Shown piece by piece: positions 1 to 5,218 of a DNA stretch of 6,274 nt. Position 1 is the first letter of the stretch. Each line of letters opens with the position of its first letter. Below the pieces are notes generated by a model, which saw nothing but the letters and a program-made list of their open reading frames with translations, had not been told where the DNA came from and made no database searches. The DNA comes from a bacterium (GTDB lineage Bacteria > Patescibacteriota > CPR2 > UBA1875 > JAJYID01), in contig JAKANV010000041.1 of assembly GCA_021823605.1 (NCBI GenBank), positions 1-6,274 on the forward strand. The letters run 5' to 3'. The translations under genes were made by a program, and so were the position numbers.

Positions 1-40
1 TTCTTTCTATGTCGGCTACTTTTGGTATAAATGTTTTCAT
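1..40 (-). CDS. rplM: 50S ribosomal protein L13, N-terminal start (partial)
   Basis: The ATG at 38-40 overlaps the rplQ TGA in an ATGA junction. The 13 visible codons read MKTFIPKVADIER, after which the window ends. L13 proteins typically begin MKTF..K....ER.WY.IDA, so this matches the expected start, and a strong AGGTGG site precedes it. L13 is an early-assembly protein of the large subunit. rplM, usually followed by rpsI (S9), is often found downstream of rplQ, sometimes with other genes such as truA between; here it follows directly. The call rests on a short peptide, the ribosome binding site and synteny. Confidence 0.85.
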   Translation of the reverse strand, partial: MKTFIPKVADIER

Positions 41-507
41 TTCTTTTCCACCTTTTTCTTCTCAGCTACCTTCTTTGTGTCTTTTTTCTTATCTTTTGCT
101 TCTGTTTCCTTTTTTACTTTTGGTTTCGCTTCTTTTTTCACAATCTTTTCTATATCGAGAAGCTCAACTTGCGCCATTTCTGCCGCGTCGCTGCTCCTAA
201 AACCCAGTTTTGTAATTCTGATGTAACCACCATTTCTTTTCTGATATAGCGGACCAAGCTCTGTAACAAGCTTTTCAGTAGCATTTTTATCTAAAAGGTA
301 TGCATTAAGCTTTCTTATTGCATTTAAATCACCTTTTTTTGCTGTAGTAATAAGTTTCTCAACAATGGGCCTAATCTCTTTTGCCTTTGGAAGTGTAGTC
401 TTGATTTTCTCATGCAAAATAACAGAAGTGGCCATATTTCTGAACATCATTTCTCTGTGAGCCTTCTCCCTACCTAGCTTTCTTCCACTGTAAGCGTGTC
501 TATGCAT
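37..507 (-). CDS. rplQ: 50S ribosomal protein L17 with lysine-rich C-terminal tail
   Basis: L17 lies near the peptide exit side of the large subunit. The product has 156 residues, against 127 in E. coli. The core (1-118) is typical: MHRHAYSGRKLGREKAHREM at the start, MFRNMATSVILHEKIKTTLPKAKEI in pieces at 21-45, RPIVEKLITTAKKGD at 46-60, and NGGYIRITKLGFRSSDAAEMAQVELLD at 92-118 (again the family pattern). The extra tail from about 119 to 156 is K/E/A-rich, like the S5 tail, and probably disordered. The ATG lies inside rpoA (8-base overlap), with AGAGGA (516-521) 8 bases upstream. It ends with TGA overlapping the rplM ATG. Confidence 0.97.
   Translation of the reverse strand: MHRHAYSGRKLGREKAHREMMFRNMATSVILHEKIKTTLPKAKEIRPIVEKLITTAKKGDLNAIRKLNAYLLDKNATEKLVTELGPLYQKRNGGYIRITKLGFRSSDAAEMAQVELLDIEKIVKKEAKPKVKKETEAKDKKKDTKKVAEKKKVEKK
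48..53 (-). promoter_or_regulatory. Ribosome binding site of rplM inside rplQ
   Basis: AGGTGG lies 7 bases before the ATG at 40, inside the last codons of rplQ. It is the same hexamer, in the same codon context, as the rplO site in rpsE, and supports translational coupling of L17 and L13. Confidence 0.8.
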
Positions 508-1468
508 CCTTCGAATCCTCTTTCTTCTCTTCTTCTTTTTTATCCTTCAAAAGTCCGAGCTCATCAAGCTTTTCAATAACTTCGTCGTAAGCCTTTGCGC
601 CAAATCCTTTTAGATTCTTGAGCTCATCAAGGCTTCTCTTCAAAACATCATCAACTGTCTTTATGTCGTTGTTAAGCAGTGCATTCGTAGTCCTCGGTGA
701 AAGATTTATTTCTTCAATCATAATTCCTGCAGAATCATTTTCTGACTTTTCTTCTGCTATTTCCTGTCTTTTTGCAGTAACGCTCTCTTTCCCGCAAACA
801 ATTAGGAAATGCTCAACCAATATCTCAGAAGATCTTGATAAAGCTTCGTCCGGTGTCATTGTTCCGTCTGTTTCAATCTCGATAATTAGTTTATCAAGGT
901 TTGTCATCTGACCGACACGAGTGCTTTCCACGTTATATCTGACGCGTCTGATTGGAGAGTAAAGTGCGTCAAGTGCTATAAACCCTACCCCAAGCTTCTC
1001 TCTTTTTCGCTTTTCAACTGTTACATATCCTCTGCCACGATCAACTCTAAGCTCTAAATCAAATTTGGCATTTTTATTATCAAGTGTTGCGATATGCAGC
1101 TCAGGATTTAATACCTGAACGTTCTGAGTCTGCTTAATATCAGCAGCTGTTACTTTACCTGCTCCTGATTTTGAAAGGGTTAGATATTCAACCTCATCCG
1201 ATAAAGATTTCACTCTCAGCTTTTTTATGTTCATGATAATTTCTACAACATCCTCTTTCACGTTGTTGATTGTAGAAAACTCATGAAGCACTCCTTCAAT
1301 TTTTACAGAAGTAACTGCTGCGCCCTCTAAAGATGACAGAAGCACTCTTCTTAAAGAATTGCCCAATGTCATACCATAGCCAGGATGCAGCGGCTCTATT
1401 GAAAAAGTAGCTGTATTTTTACTGGACTCTAGTTTTTTAACTTCCGGAAGTTGGATTTCGTGTAACAT
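500..1468 (-). CDS. rpoA: DNA-directed RNA polymerase subunit alpha
   Basis: Alpha dimerises to seed RNA polymerase assembly, and its C-terminal domain contacts promoter UP elements and activators. From the ATG at 1468 it has 322 residues. A GTG one codon earlier (1471) is possible, but would leave just one base after the AAGGGAG site at 1473-1479; ATG at 1468 is preferred. The N-terminal domain (about 1-225) shows PLHPGYGMTLGNSLRRVLLSSLEGAAVTSVKIEGVLHEF (conserved in pieces at 27-64), VDRGRGYV, and SPIRRVRYNVE. The C-terminal domain (about 249-308) keeps LSPRTTNALL, where Arg259 and Asn262 match the UP-element contacts Arg265 and Asn268 of E. coli, and GFGAKAYDEV, where the E. coli Ser299 position is alanine. 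A short K/E-rich tail ends the protein and overlaps rplQ by 8 bases. Confidence 0.97.
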   Translation of the reverse strand: MLHEIQLPEVKKLESSKNTATFSIEPLHPGYGMTLGNSLRRVLLSSLEGAAVTSVKIEGVLHEFSTINNVKEDVVEIIMNIKKLRVKSLSDEVEYLTLSKSGAGKVTAADIKQTQNVQVLNPELHIATLDNKNAKFDLELRVDRGRGYVTVEKRKREKLGVGFIALDALYSPIRRVRYNVESTRVGQMTNLDKLIIEIETDGTMTPDEALSRSSEILVEHFLIVCGKESVTAKRQEIAEEKSENDSAGIMIEEINLSPRTTNALLNNDIKTVDDVLKRSLDELKNLKGFGAKAYDEVIEKLDELGLLKDKKEEEKKEDSKDA

Positions 1469-1495
1469 CACTCTCCCTTTCTGGCAAAATGCCCT

Positions 1496-2122
1496 TTATT
1501 TTGAATATAATTCCACTATTAACTGTTCATTGATGTTCGGGTCAAGCTCTTCTCTCATAGGAACGGCCTTCACCTCACCCTTCATTTTGGCTAAATCAAC
1601 CAAAAGCCAGGATACTTCTTCTTTCGCTTTCGTTTTTGAAAGTTCAGAGAAATACTTACTCTTTTGGCTTGATTTTCTGACTTCTATCTTATCGCCTGGT
1701 TTAACTTCATATGAAGGAACATCAACTTTTTTGCCGTTAACTGTAAAATGTCCATGTCCGACGAGTTCTTTAGCCTGTCTTCTAGACGCGGCAAAGTTCA
1801 TCCGGTAAACAATGTTATCAAGACGCATCTCGAGAGCCTGCAGAAGCAACTCACCCGTCAAACCCTGCTTGCCCTCAGCCTTTTTGTAATAATTTACGAA
1901 CTGACGTTCTAAAACACCATAGATTCTCTTCACTTTTTGTTTAGCCCGAAGCTGAACTCCGTACTCACTTACCTTTTTCCTCGCAGAAGAAAGGCCATGA
2001 ATACCGGGAGCATATGATCTTCGAAATACCGAACATTTCTGGGAATAGCATCTTTCCCCTTTCAGAAAGAGCTTTTCGCCTTCTCTTCGGCACTGTCTAC
2101 ATTGTTCTTGTATTTTCGCCAT
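1496..2122 (-). CDS. rpsD: 30S ribosomal protein S4 (zinc-binding form)
   Basis: S4 starts assembly of the 16S rRNA 5' domain and helps form the mRNA entry site; in E. coli it also represses the alpha operon. From the ATG at 2122 the product has 208 residues, a typical length, and begins MAKIQEQCRQC. Frame is open to an upstream ATG at 2152, but the family N-terminus and AGGAGA site favour 2122. Four cysteines (8, 11, 25, 30) in the order CxxC...CxxxxC match the zinc-binding S4 type known from Thermus and Geobacillus. The S4 RNA-binding domain spans about 99-145 (MRLDNIVYRMNFAASRRQAK, then GHFTVNGKKVDVPSY). The C-terminal part ends NEQLIVELYSK, as usual. rpsD in the alpha operon is a common bacterial arrangement. 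I see no evident S4-binding pseudoknot upstream, so autoregulation is open. Confidence 0.97.
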   Translation of the reverse strand: MAKIQEQCRQCRREGEKLFLKGERCYSQKCSVFRRSYAPGIHGLSSARKKVSEYGVQLRAKQKVKRIYGVLERQFVNYYKKAEGKQGLTGELLLQALEMRLDNIVYRMNFAASRRQAKELVGHGHFTVNGKKVDVPSYEVKPGDKIEVRKSSQKSKYFSELSKTKAKEEVSWLLVDLAKMKGEVKAVPMREELDPNINEQLIVELYSK

Positions 2123-2520
2123 TAAACTCTCCTTGGTTTCTTGGCTCGGCATCCATTATGTGGAAGCGGCGTAACATCTTTGATAGATTTAACATAAATA
2201 CCTACGGCCTGAAGCGCTCTTACAGCCATATCTCTTCCAGAACCGACACCCTTAACATATACATCTACTTCGCTAAGGCCGTAAGGCTTAGCTTTTTCAA
2301 GAGCAGCTTCCATGGCAATTTGCGCTGCATAGGGAGTTGATTTTCTAGAACCCTTGAAACCACAGGCACCGCTTGAACTCGCAGCAATAACATTGCCATT
2401 CTCTTCGGTAATTGAAATGAGTGTATTATTGAAAGTTGCTTTAATATGAACTGCGCCTTTTGCGACCGCTCTTTTAGCTTTTTTCCTCTTTTTTACTGTT
2501 TTTGCTACTGCTTTTGCCAT
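2122..2520 (-). CDS. rpsK: 30S ribosomal protein S11
   Basis: S11 is in the platform of the small subunit, near the mRNA exit path and 16S rRNA 3' region. The product is 132 residues, a normal length. The first 23 residues are a very basic, alanine/lysine-rich arm. The folded domain follows: HIKATFNNTLISITEENGNV at 25-44, SSSGACGFKGSRKSTPYAAQ at 48-67, VYVKGVGSGRDMAVRAL at 87-103, and the conserved ending TPLPHNGCRAKKPRRV at 117-132. The Asn-Gly pair at 122-123 corresponds to the site that forms isoaspartate in E. coli S11; whether that happens here is not known. AGGA (2529-2532) sits 8 bases before the ATG. Its TAA stop shares one base with the rpsD start (TAATG). Confidence 0.98.
   Translation of the reverse strand: MAKAVAKTVKKRKKAKRAVAKGAVHIKATFNNTLISITEENGNVIAASSSGACGFKGSRKSTPYAAQIAMEAALEKAKPYGLSEVDVYVKGVGSGRDMAVRALQAVGIYVKSIKDVTPLPHNGCRAKKPRRV
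2128..2133 (-). promoter_or_regulatory. Ribosome binding site that fixes the rpsD start
   Basis: AGGAGA lies just before the ATG at 2122, with about 5-6 bases between. It makes 2122 the likely rpsD start instead of an in-frame ATG at 2152, which lacks such a site and would add ten residues not found in the family. The site is inside the last codons of rpsK. Confidence 0.85.
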
Positions 2521-2541
2521 TTAATAATTCCTAATAAAATT

Positions 2542-2928
2542 TTATGTCTTACTGTCTGCTTTCTTTTTACCGCTGCCAACCGAAATTCTCTTGCCTCTCT
2601 TTGTTCTTGAGTTTGTCTTTGTCCTCTGGCCTCTTACGGGAAGTCCCAGTTTATGCCTCAAGCCCCGATAAGCATTGATGGCTTTCAAACGGCTGATATT
2701 TTGGGTTGTTTCTCTTCGAAGGTCGCCTTCAATCGTATAATTCTTGGTAATATATTCTCTTAACTTTGTTAGCTCAGCTTCGCTTAAATCTTTTGTTCTC
2801 TTTTTCGGGTCAATGCTTGTAAGAGATAATATTTCTTTACTCTTTGTCAGACCAATACCATAAATATATTGAAGTGATGCCTCAATAGTTTTTTCTTCCG
2901 GTATATTAACTCCTGCTATTCTTGCCAT
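2542..2928 (-). CDS. rpsM: 30S ribosomal protein S13
   Basis: S13 lies in the head of the small subunit, contacts the large subunit through intersubunit bridges, and its C-terminal tail touches P-site tRNA. The product has 128 residues (E. coli 118). Seen: the N-terminal MARIAGVNIP, a helix-two-turns-helix region around 14-35 with YIYGIGLTKSKEIL, the EGDLRRETTQNISRLKAI segment at 67-84, and the signature YRGLRHKLGLPVRGQRTKTN at 87-106. The basic tail 107-128 is slightly longer than usual and ends GSGKKKADSKT. The start has only a weak AAGG match 10 bases upstream, so initiation probably depends on coupling to rpmJ, which ends 6 bases before it. Confidence 0.98.
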   Translation of the reverse strand: MARIAGVNIPEEKTIEASLQYIYGIGLTKSKEILSLTSIDPKKRTKDLSEAELTKLREYITKNYTIEGDLRRETTQNISRLKAINAYRGLRHKLGLPVRGQRTKTNSRTKRGKRISVGSGKKKADSKT

Positions 2929-2934
2929 GAAAAA

Positions 2935-3048
2935 TTAACCTTGCCTCTGTTTATGTTTTGGATTATCACAAATAACTCTTACCACACCCTTTCGCTTGAT
3001 AATCTTACATTTTGAACAAATTTTCTTTACTCCTGCTCTAACTTTCAT
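2935..3048 (-). CDS. rpmJ: 50S ribosomal protein L36 (zinc-binding form)
   Basis: This small gene of 37 codons plus TAA encodes the smallest large-subunit protein, which sits in 23S rRNA near the base of the L7/L12 stalk. The translation begins MKVRAGVKKICSKCK and ends PKHKQRQG, a textbook L36. Zinc ligands are complete: Cys11, Cys14, Cys27 and His32, so this is the C+ form. It starts inside infA (11-base overlap), with AGAAGG (3054-3059) 5 bases upstream of the ATG, and only 6 bases separate it from rpsM. Synteny infA-rpmJ-rpsM is standard. The length equals that of the common 37-38 residue family members. Confidence 0.97.
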   Translation of the reverse strand: MKVRAGVKKICSKCKIIKRKGVVRVICDNPKHKQRQG

Positions 3049-3316
3049 TTTGACCTTCTGATTGATTATTATCTGTCTCTTCTTGTCTTTTTGGTTTTTC
3101 CTTATGCCTGTACGTTATTCTTCCCTTTGTCAGGTCATAAGGAGTCATCTCTACGGTGACTAGGTCACCAGGTAAAATCTTTATATAATGCATACGCATT
3201 TTTCCGGAAATATGCGCCAAAATAATATGGCCGTTCTCTAACTCTACTTTAAACATCGCATTCGGAAGAGTTTCGAGGACGGTTCCTTCGACTTCAATTA
3301 CTTCCTTTGTACTCAT
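3038..3316 (-). CDS. infA: Translation initiation factor IF-1 with C-terminal extension
   Basis: IF-1 binds the A site of the 30S subunit during initiation and works with IF-2 and IF-3. The product has 92 residues, compared with about 72 in E. coli. Residues 7-71 form the S1-like OB fold, with the family motifs GTVLETLPNAMFKVELENGH, AHISGKMRMHYIKILPGD and VTVEMTPYDLTKGRITYR (the last at 53-70). Residues from about 73 on are an extra polar tail rich in E, Q, N, S and K that is not part of the usual factor. The gene follows a promoter rather than map or adk, so it is probably the first gene of its transcript. Its last 11 bases overlap rpmJ, and the rpmJ ribosome binding site is within its tail codons. 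Confidence 0.97.
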   Translation of the reverse strand: MSTKEVIEVEGTVLETLPNAMFKVELENGHIILAHISGKMRMHYIKILPGDLVTVEMTPYDLTKGRITYRHKEKPKRQEETDNNQSEGQNES

Positions 3317-3324
3317 TGCATTTT

Positions 3325-3330
3325 TCCTTT
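3325..3330 (-). promoter_or_regulatory. Ribosome binding site of infA
   Basis: AAAGGA lies 8 bases before the infA ATG at 3316 and supports that start. A second ATG, 5 bases upstream and out of frame, would read only Met-Gln-stop; it is probably not used. Confidence 0.7.
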
Positions 3331-3336
3331 ATCTGA

Positions 3337-3369
3337 TTTTCGTGCGCTAGAGAATATTATACACGAAAA
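3337..3369. repeat. 8-bp inverted repeat around the -10 box
   Basis: The arms TTTTCGTG (3337-3344) and CACGAAAA (3362-3369) are perfect reverse complements separated by 17 bases. One arm abuts the -10 box on its upstream side and the other lies just downstream of the expected transcription start. Only one arm would be in an RNA started at this promoter, so a DNA-level operator is more plausible than an RNA hairpin. On read-through RNA from secY both arms would be present. A chance match in AT-rich DNA cannot be excluded. Confidence 0.45.
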
Positions 3370-3384
3370 CTCTTTATTTTACAA
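3356..3384 (-). promoter_or_regulatory. Sigma-70-type promoter for the infA-rpmJ-alpha operon
   Basis: Reading the minus strand, a -35 box TTGTAA (3379-3384; 4 of 6 bases match TTGACA) is followed by exactly 17 bases and a perfect -10 box TATAAT (3356-3361). A run of A lies just upstream, next to the secY stop. Transcription would start near 3348-3350, giving a leader of about 33 bases before infA. It lies in the largest intergenic gap of the window (75 bases), where a promoter makes sense. The box match and spacing are seen; activity is inferred. Confidence 0.75.
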
Positions 3385-3391
3385 CACTTTT

Positions 3392-4714
3392 TTACGTAAT
3401 CTCTTCATAACTCCTGGTAATAATCTGCGCTCTAATCTGATTAACCATTTCTATAGCCACACTGACCACAATCAATATCCCCGTTCCACCAATAGCGAAG
3501 TTCTGGCTACTGGTAAATATCTGCATGGCAAATGGGAAAACGGCAATAAAACTCAAGAATATTGCGCCCCACAAAGTAACTCTCATAATAAGGTAGTTTA
3601 GATATTTCTCAGTTTGGGTTCCCGGCCTTATTCCCGGTATGAATCCGCCCTGCTTCTGTATGTTTTCAGCCACATCCTTCGGCTTAAAGTATAGGAATGT
3701 TGAGAAAAATGTGAATGAGAACACAAGGACAAAGTAGAAAACGGCATATGCTGGTTTTGTGCTTGCAAACGTAGTTTTGACAAAATCTGCAGTATTTTTT
3801 ATCCACGCAGTTTTTGCATTTGATAAAAATCCAATCACTTGGGGGATATTCATAAATGCTCCGGCAAATATGATTGGGATAACCCCTGCCATATTAAGTC
3901 TCAAAGGTAAATGGGTATCAACTCCGCCATATAGTTTTGAACCGCGGATTTTCTTTGCATATGAAATAGGAATTTTCCTTTTTGCTTCAGTGATAAATAC
4001 TATGAGCATTATCATAACCAGCGCAAGTAATGCCACACCACCAAAGTTCATAAGCTCTTGTGTGTTTATTTGTTCTCCGAAAATTTTCTGTATTGAATTT
4101 CCGACGAATTGAGGCAGCCTTGTCACAATTCCGGCAAAGATAAGGATTGAAATACCGTTCCCTATCCCCTTTTCTGTAATAAGCTCACCCAACCACATAA
4201 GGAAAACTGTCCCAGCCGTTATAGAAAGAAGCATTATAAACCATTGGAATATACCTACGCCAGCCAGTAAATCAACCCGAGCGTTCTTACTTAAATTATT
4301 TAAAAGACTTATCATCCCAAATCCTTCAATAAAACACAAAGGAACCGTCAGATATCGGGTATACTGATTCATCTTGTGCCTACCTTCAGTTTCTTTATTC
4401 ATTTCCTCGAACTTCGGAACAACAATGGTCAAAAGCTGAATCATAATCGAGGCCGTAATGTAAGGACCAAGCCCCATCAAGACAATTGAGAACCTAGAAA
4501 CCCCACCACCAGAGAAAAGCTCAATCATATTTACAGGACTGCCTGTATTGTTACTTTGAGCAAAAATATTATCGAAGAAGCTTTTTAAGTTCTCTGGAGA
4601 TGGTCCCGGAATAGGTATGTGAGATAGGGTTCGAAAAACGATAAGAGCAAATAGGACAAATAGGATCTTTTTTATTAGATCTTTATTTTTGAAAATTTTT
4701 GTCCAATAGGTCAT
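3392..4714 (-). CDS. secY: Protein translocase subunit SecY
   Basis: SecY is the channel of the Sec translocon in the cytoplasmic membrane. It passes unfolded secreted proteins outward and membrane segments sideways, working with SecE, SecG and SecA or ribosomes. The product has 440 residues (E. coli 443), with ten hydrophobic segments at roughly 17-37, 76-98, 118-140, 154-175, 186-205, 221-243, 270-292, 322-344, 374-396 and 405-425. Family marks are present: the plug region at about 64-74 (ELFSGGGVSRFSI), the NQYTRYLT motif at 116-123, a basic cytoplasmic loop C4 (about 244-268, KRKIPISYAKK and YGGVDTHLPL), and loop C5 with GGFIPGIRPG at 356-365, whose Arg363 matches the conserved arginine that contacts SecA or the ribosome. 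The ATG follows AGGCGG (4719-4724) by 4 bases. The gene directly follows rplO as usual, but adk and map do not follow it. Confidence 0.98.
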   Translation of the reverse strand: MTYWTKIFKNKDLIKKILFVLFALIVFRTLSHIPIPGPSPENLKSFFDNIFAQSNNTGSPVNMIELFSGGGVSRFSIVLMGLGPYITASIMIQLLTIVVPKFEEMNKETEGRHKMNQYTRYLTVPLCFIEGFGMISLLNNLSKNARVDLLAGVGIFQWFIMLLSITAGTVFLMWLGELITEKGIGNGISILIFAGIVTRLPQFVGNSIQKIFGEQINTQELMNFGGVALLALVMIMLIVFITEAKRKIPISYAKKIRGSKLYGGVDTHLPLRLNMAGVIPIIFAGAFMNIPQVIGFLSNAKTAWIKNTADFVKTTFASTKPAYAVFYFVLVFSFTFFSTFLYFKPKDVAENIQKQGGFIPGIRPGTQTEKYLNYLIMRVTLWGAIFLSFIAVFPFAMQIFTSSQNFAIGGTGILIVVSVAIEMVNQIRAQIITRSYEEIT

Positions 4715-4744
4715 TTTTCCGCCTAATTATTAAATTGTGCTAAT

Positions 4745-5218
4745 CTACTGTGTTGTTTGTTCGGTCTGCTTTTTTGCTGGCTTGGGTCTGACTAAAATGT
4801 CTACCTTGCCGCCTTTTTGGGTAATCGCTTTTTCAGCCGCTTTTGAAACATATTCTACTGATACTTGCACTGTCTTTTCAAGTTTACCATCTGAGAGTAC
4901 TTTGACAGGAAGTTTAATATTTTCAATTAATCCCTTTTCAAATAATTTTTCTTTTGTTACCTTGCCTGTGAATAAATTTAGATCACTCAGGTTAACAACC
5001 TGATTTTTTGGTTTTCTAGATTTGAATCCTTTAAGCTGAGGTAATCTTTTGGTTAATGGATTCTGTCCACCTTCAAAACCAACACGAACACCGCCGCCAG
5101 ATCTCGATTTTTGACCTTTTGTACCGCGTCCTGCCGTTTTACCAAGTCCGCTTCCGATACCTCTACCAACTCTTTTTCTATTTTTTTCGCTTGTTGCTGA
5201 CAGATTATTTAGATTCAT
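4745..5218 (-). CDS. rplO: 50S ribosomal protein L15
   Basis: L15 is a late-assembly protein of the large subunit whose extended N-terminal arm threads into 23S rRNA. The 157 residues are slightly longer than the E. coli protein (144). Seen: a glycine- and arginine-rich arm at about 15-56 (KRVGRGIGSGLGKTAGRGTKGQ is the family signature; GFEGGQNPLTKRLPQLKGF follows), then the globular domain at about 72-142 (VVNLSDLN, VKVLSDGKLEKTVQVSVE, SKAAEKAITQKGGKVDIL). A short polar tail (about 144-157) ends the protein. The start lies within rpsE, which it overlaps by 14 bases, and has a strong AGGTGG binding site. Normally rpmD (L30) would come before it; here it does not. A 30-base gap leads to secY. 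Confidence 0.98.
   Translation of the reverse strand: MNLNNLSATSEKNRKRVGRGIGSGLGKTAGRGTKGQKSRSGGGVRVGFEGGQNPLTKRLPQLKGFKSRKPKNQVVNLSDLNLFTGKVTKEKLFEKGLIENIKLPVKVLSDGKLEKTVQVSVEYVSKAAEKAITQKGGKVDILVRPKPAKKQTEQTTQ

Noticed and set aside
37..39. Possible UGA recoding (as in some CPR groups)
   Set aside because: TGA sits exactly at the rplQ end in an ATGA overlap with a well-supported rplM start, and no gene here contains an in-frame TGA at a conserved position.
9..249. Hydrophobic plus-strand frames resembling small membrane proteins
   Set aside because: They are the complement of the lysine-rich tail codons of rplQ (AAA/AAG read as TTT/CTT, giving Phe and Leu). The hydrophobicity is an artefact.
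1469..1495. Small GGCA-TTT-TGCC hairpin between rpsD and rpoA, considered as a terminator or S4-binding site
   Set aside because: The stem has only four pairs, no T run follows, and it is expected by chance at this length.
1530..1808. Open frame of 92 codons on the plus strand
   Set aside because: It lies fully antisense to rpsD, has no matching ribosome binding site or family motif, and its composition is what the complement of a ribosomal gene gives. The same holds for plus-strand frames at 618-911, 2014-2340, 3759-4112, 4737-5003 and 5056-5394.
2123..2152. Upstream ATG for rpsD at 2152, giving ten extra residues
   Set aside because: The extra residues match no S4 N-terminus, and AGGAGA stands right before the ATG at 2122, which overlaps the rpsK stop as TAATG.
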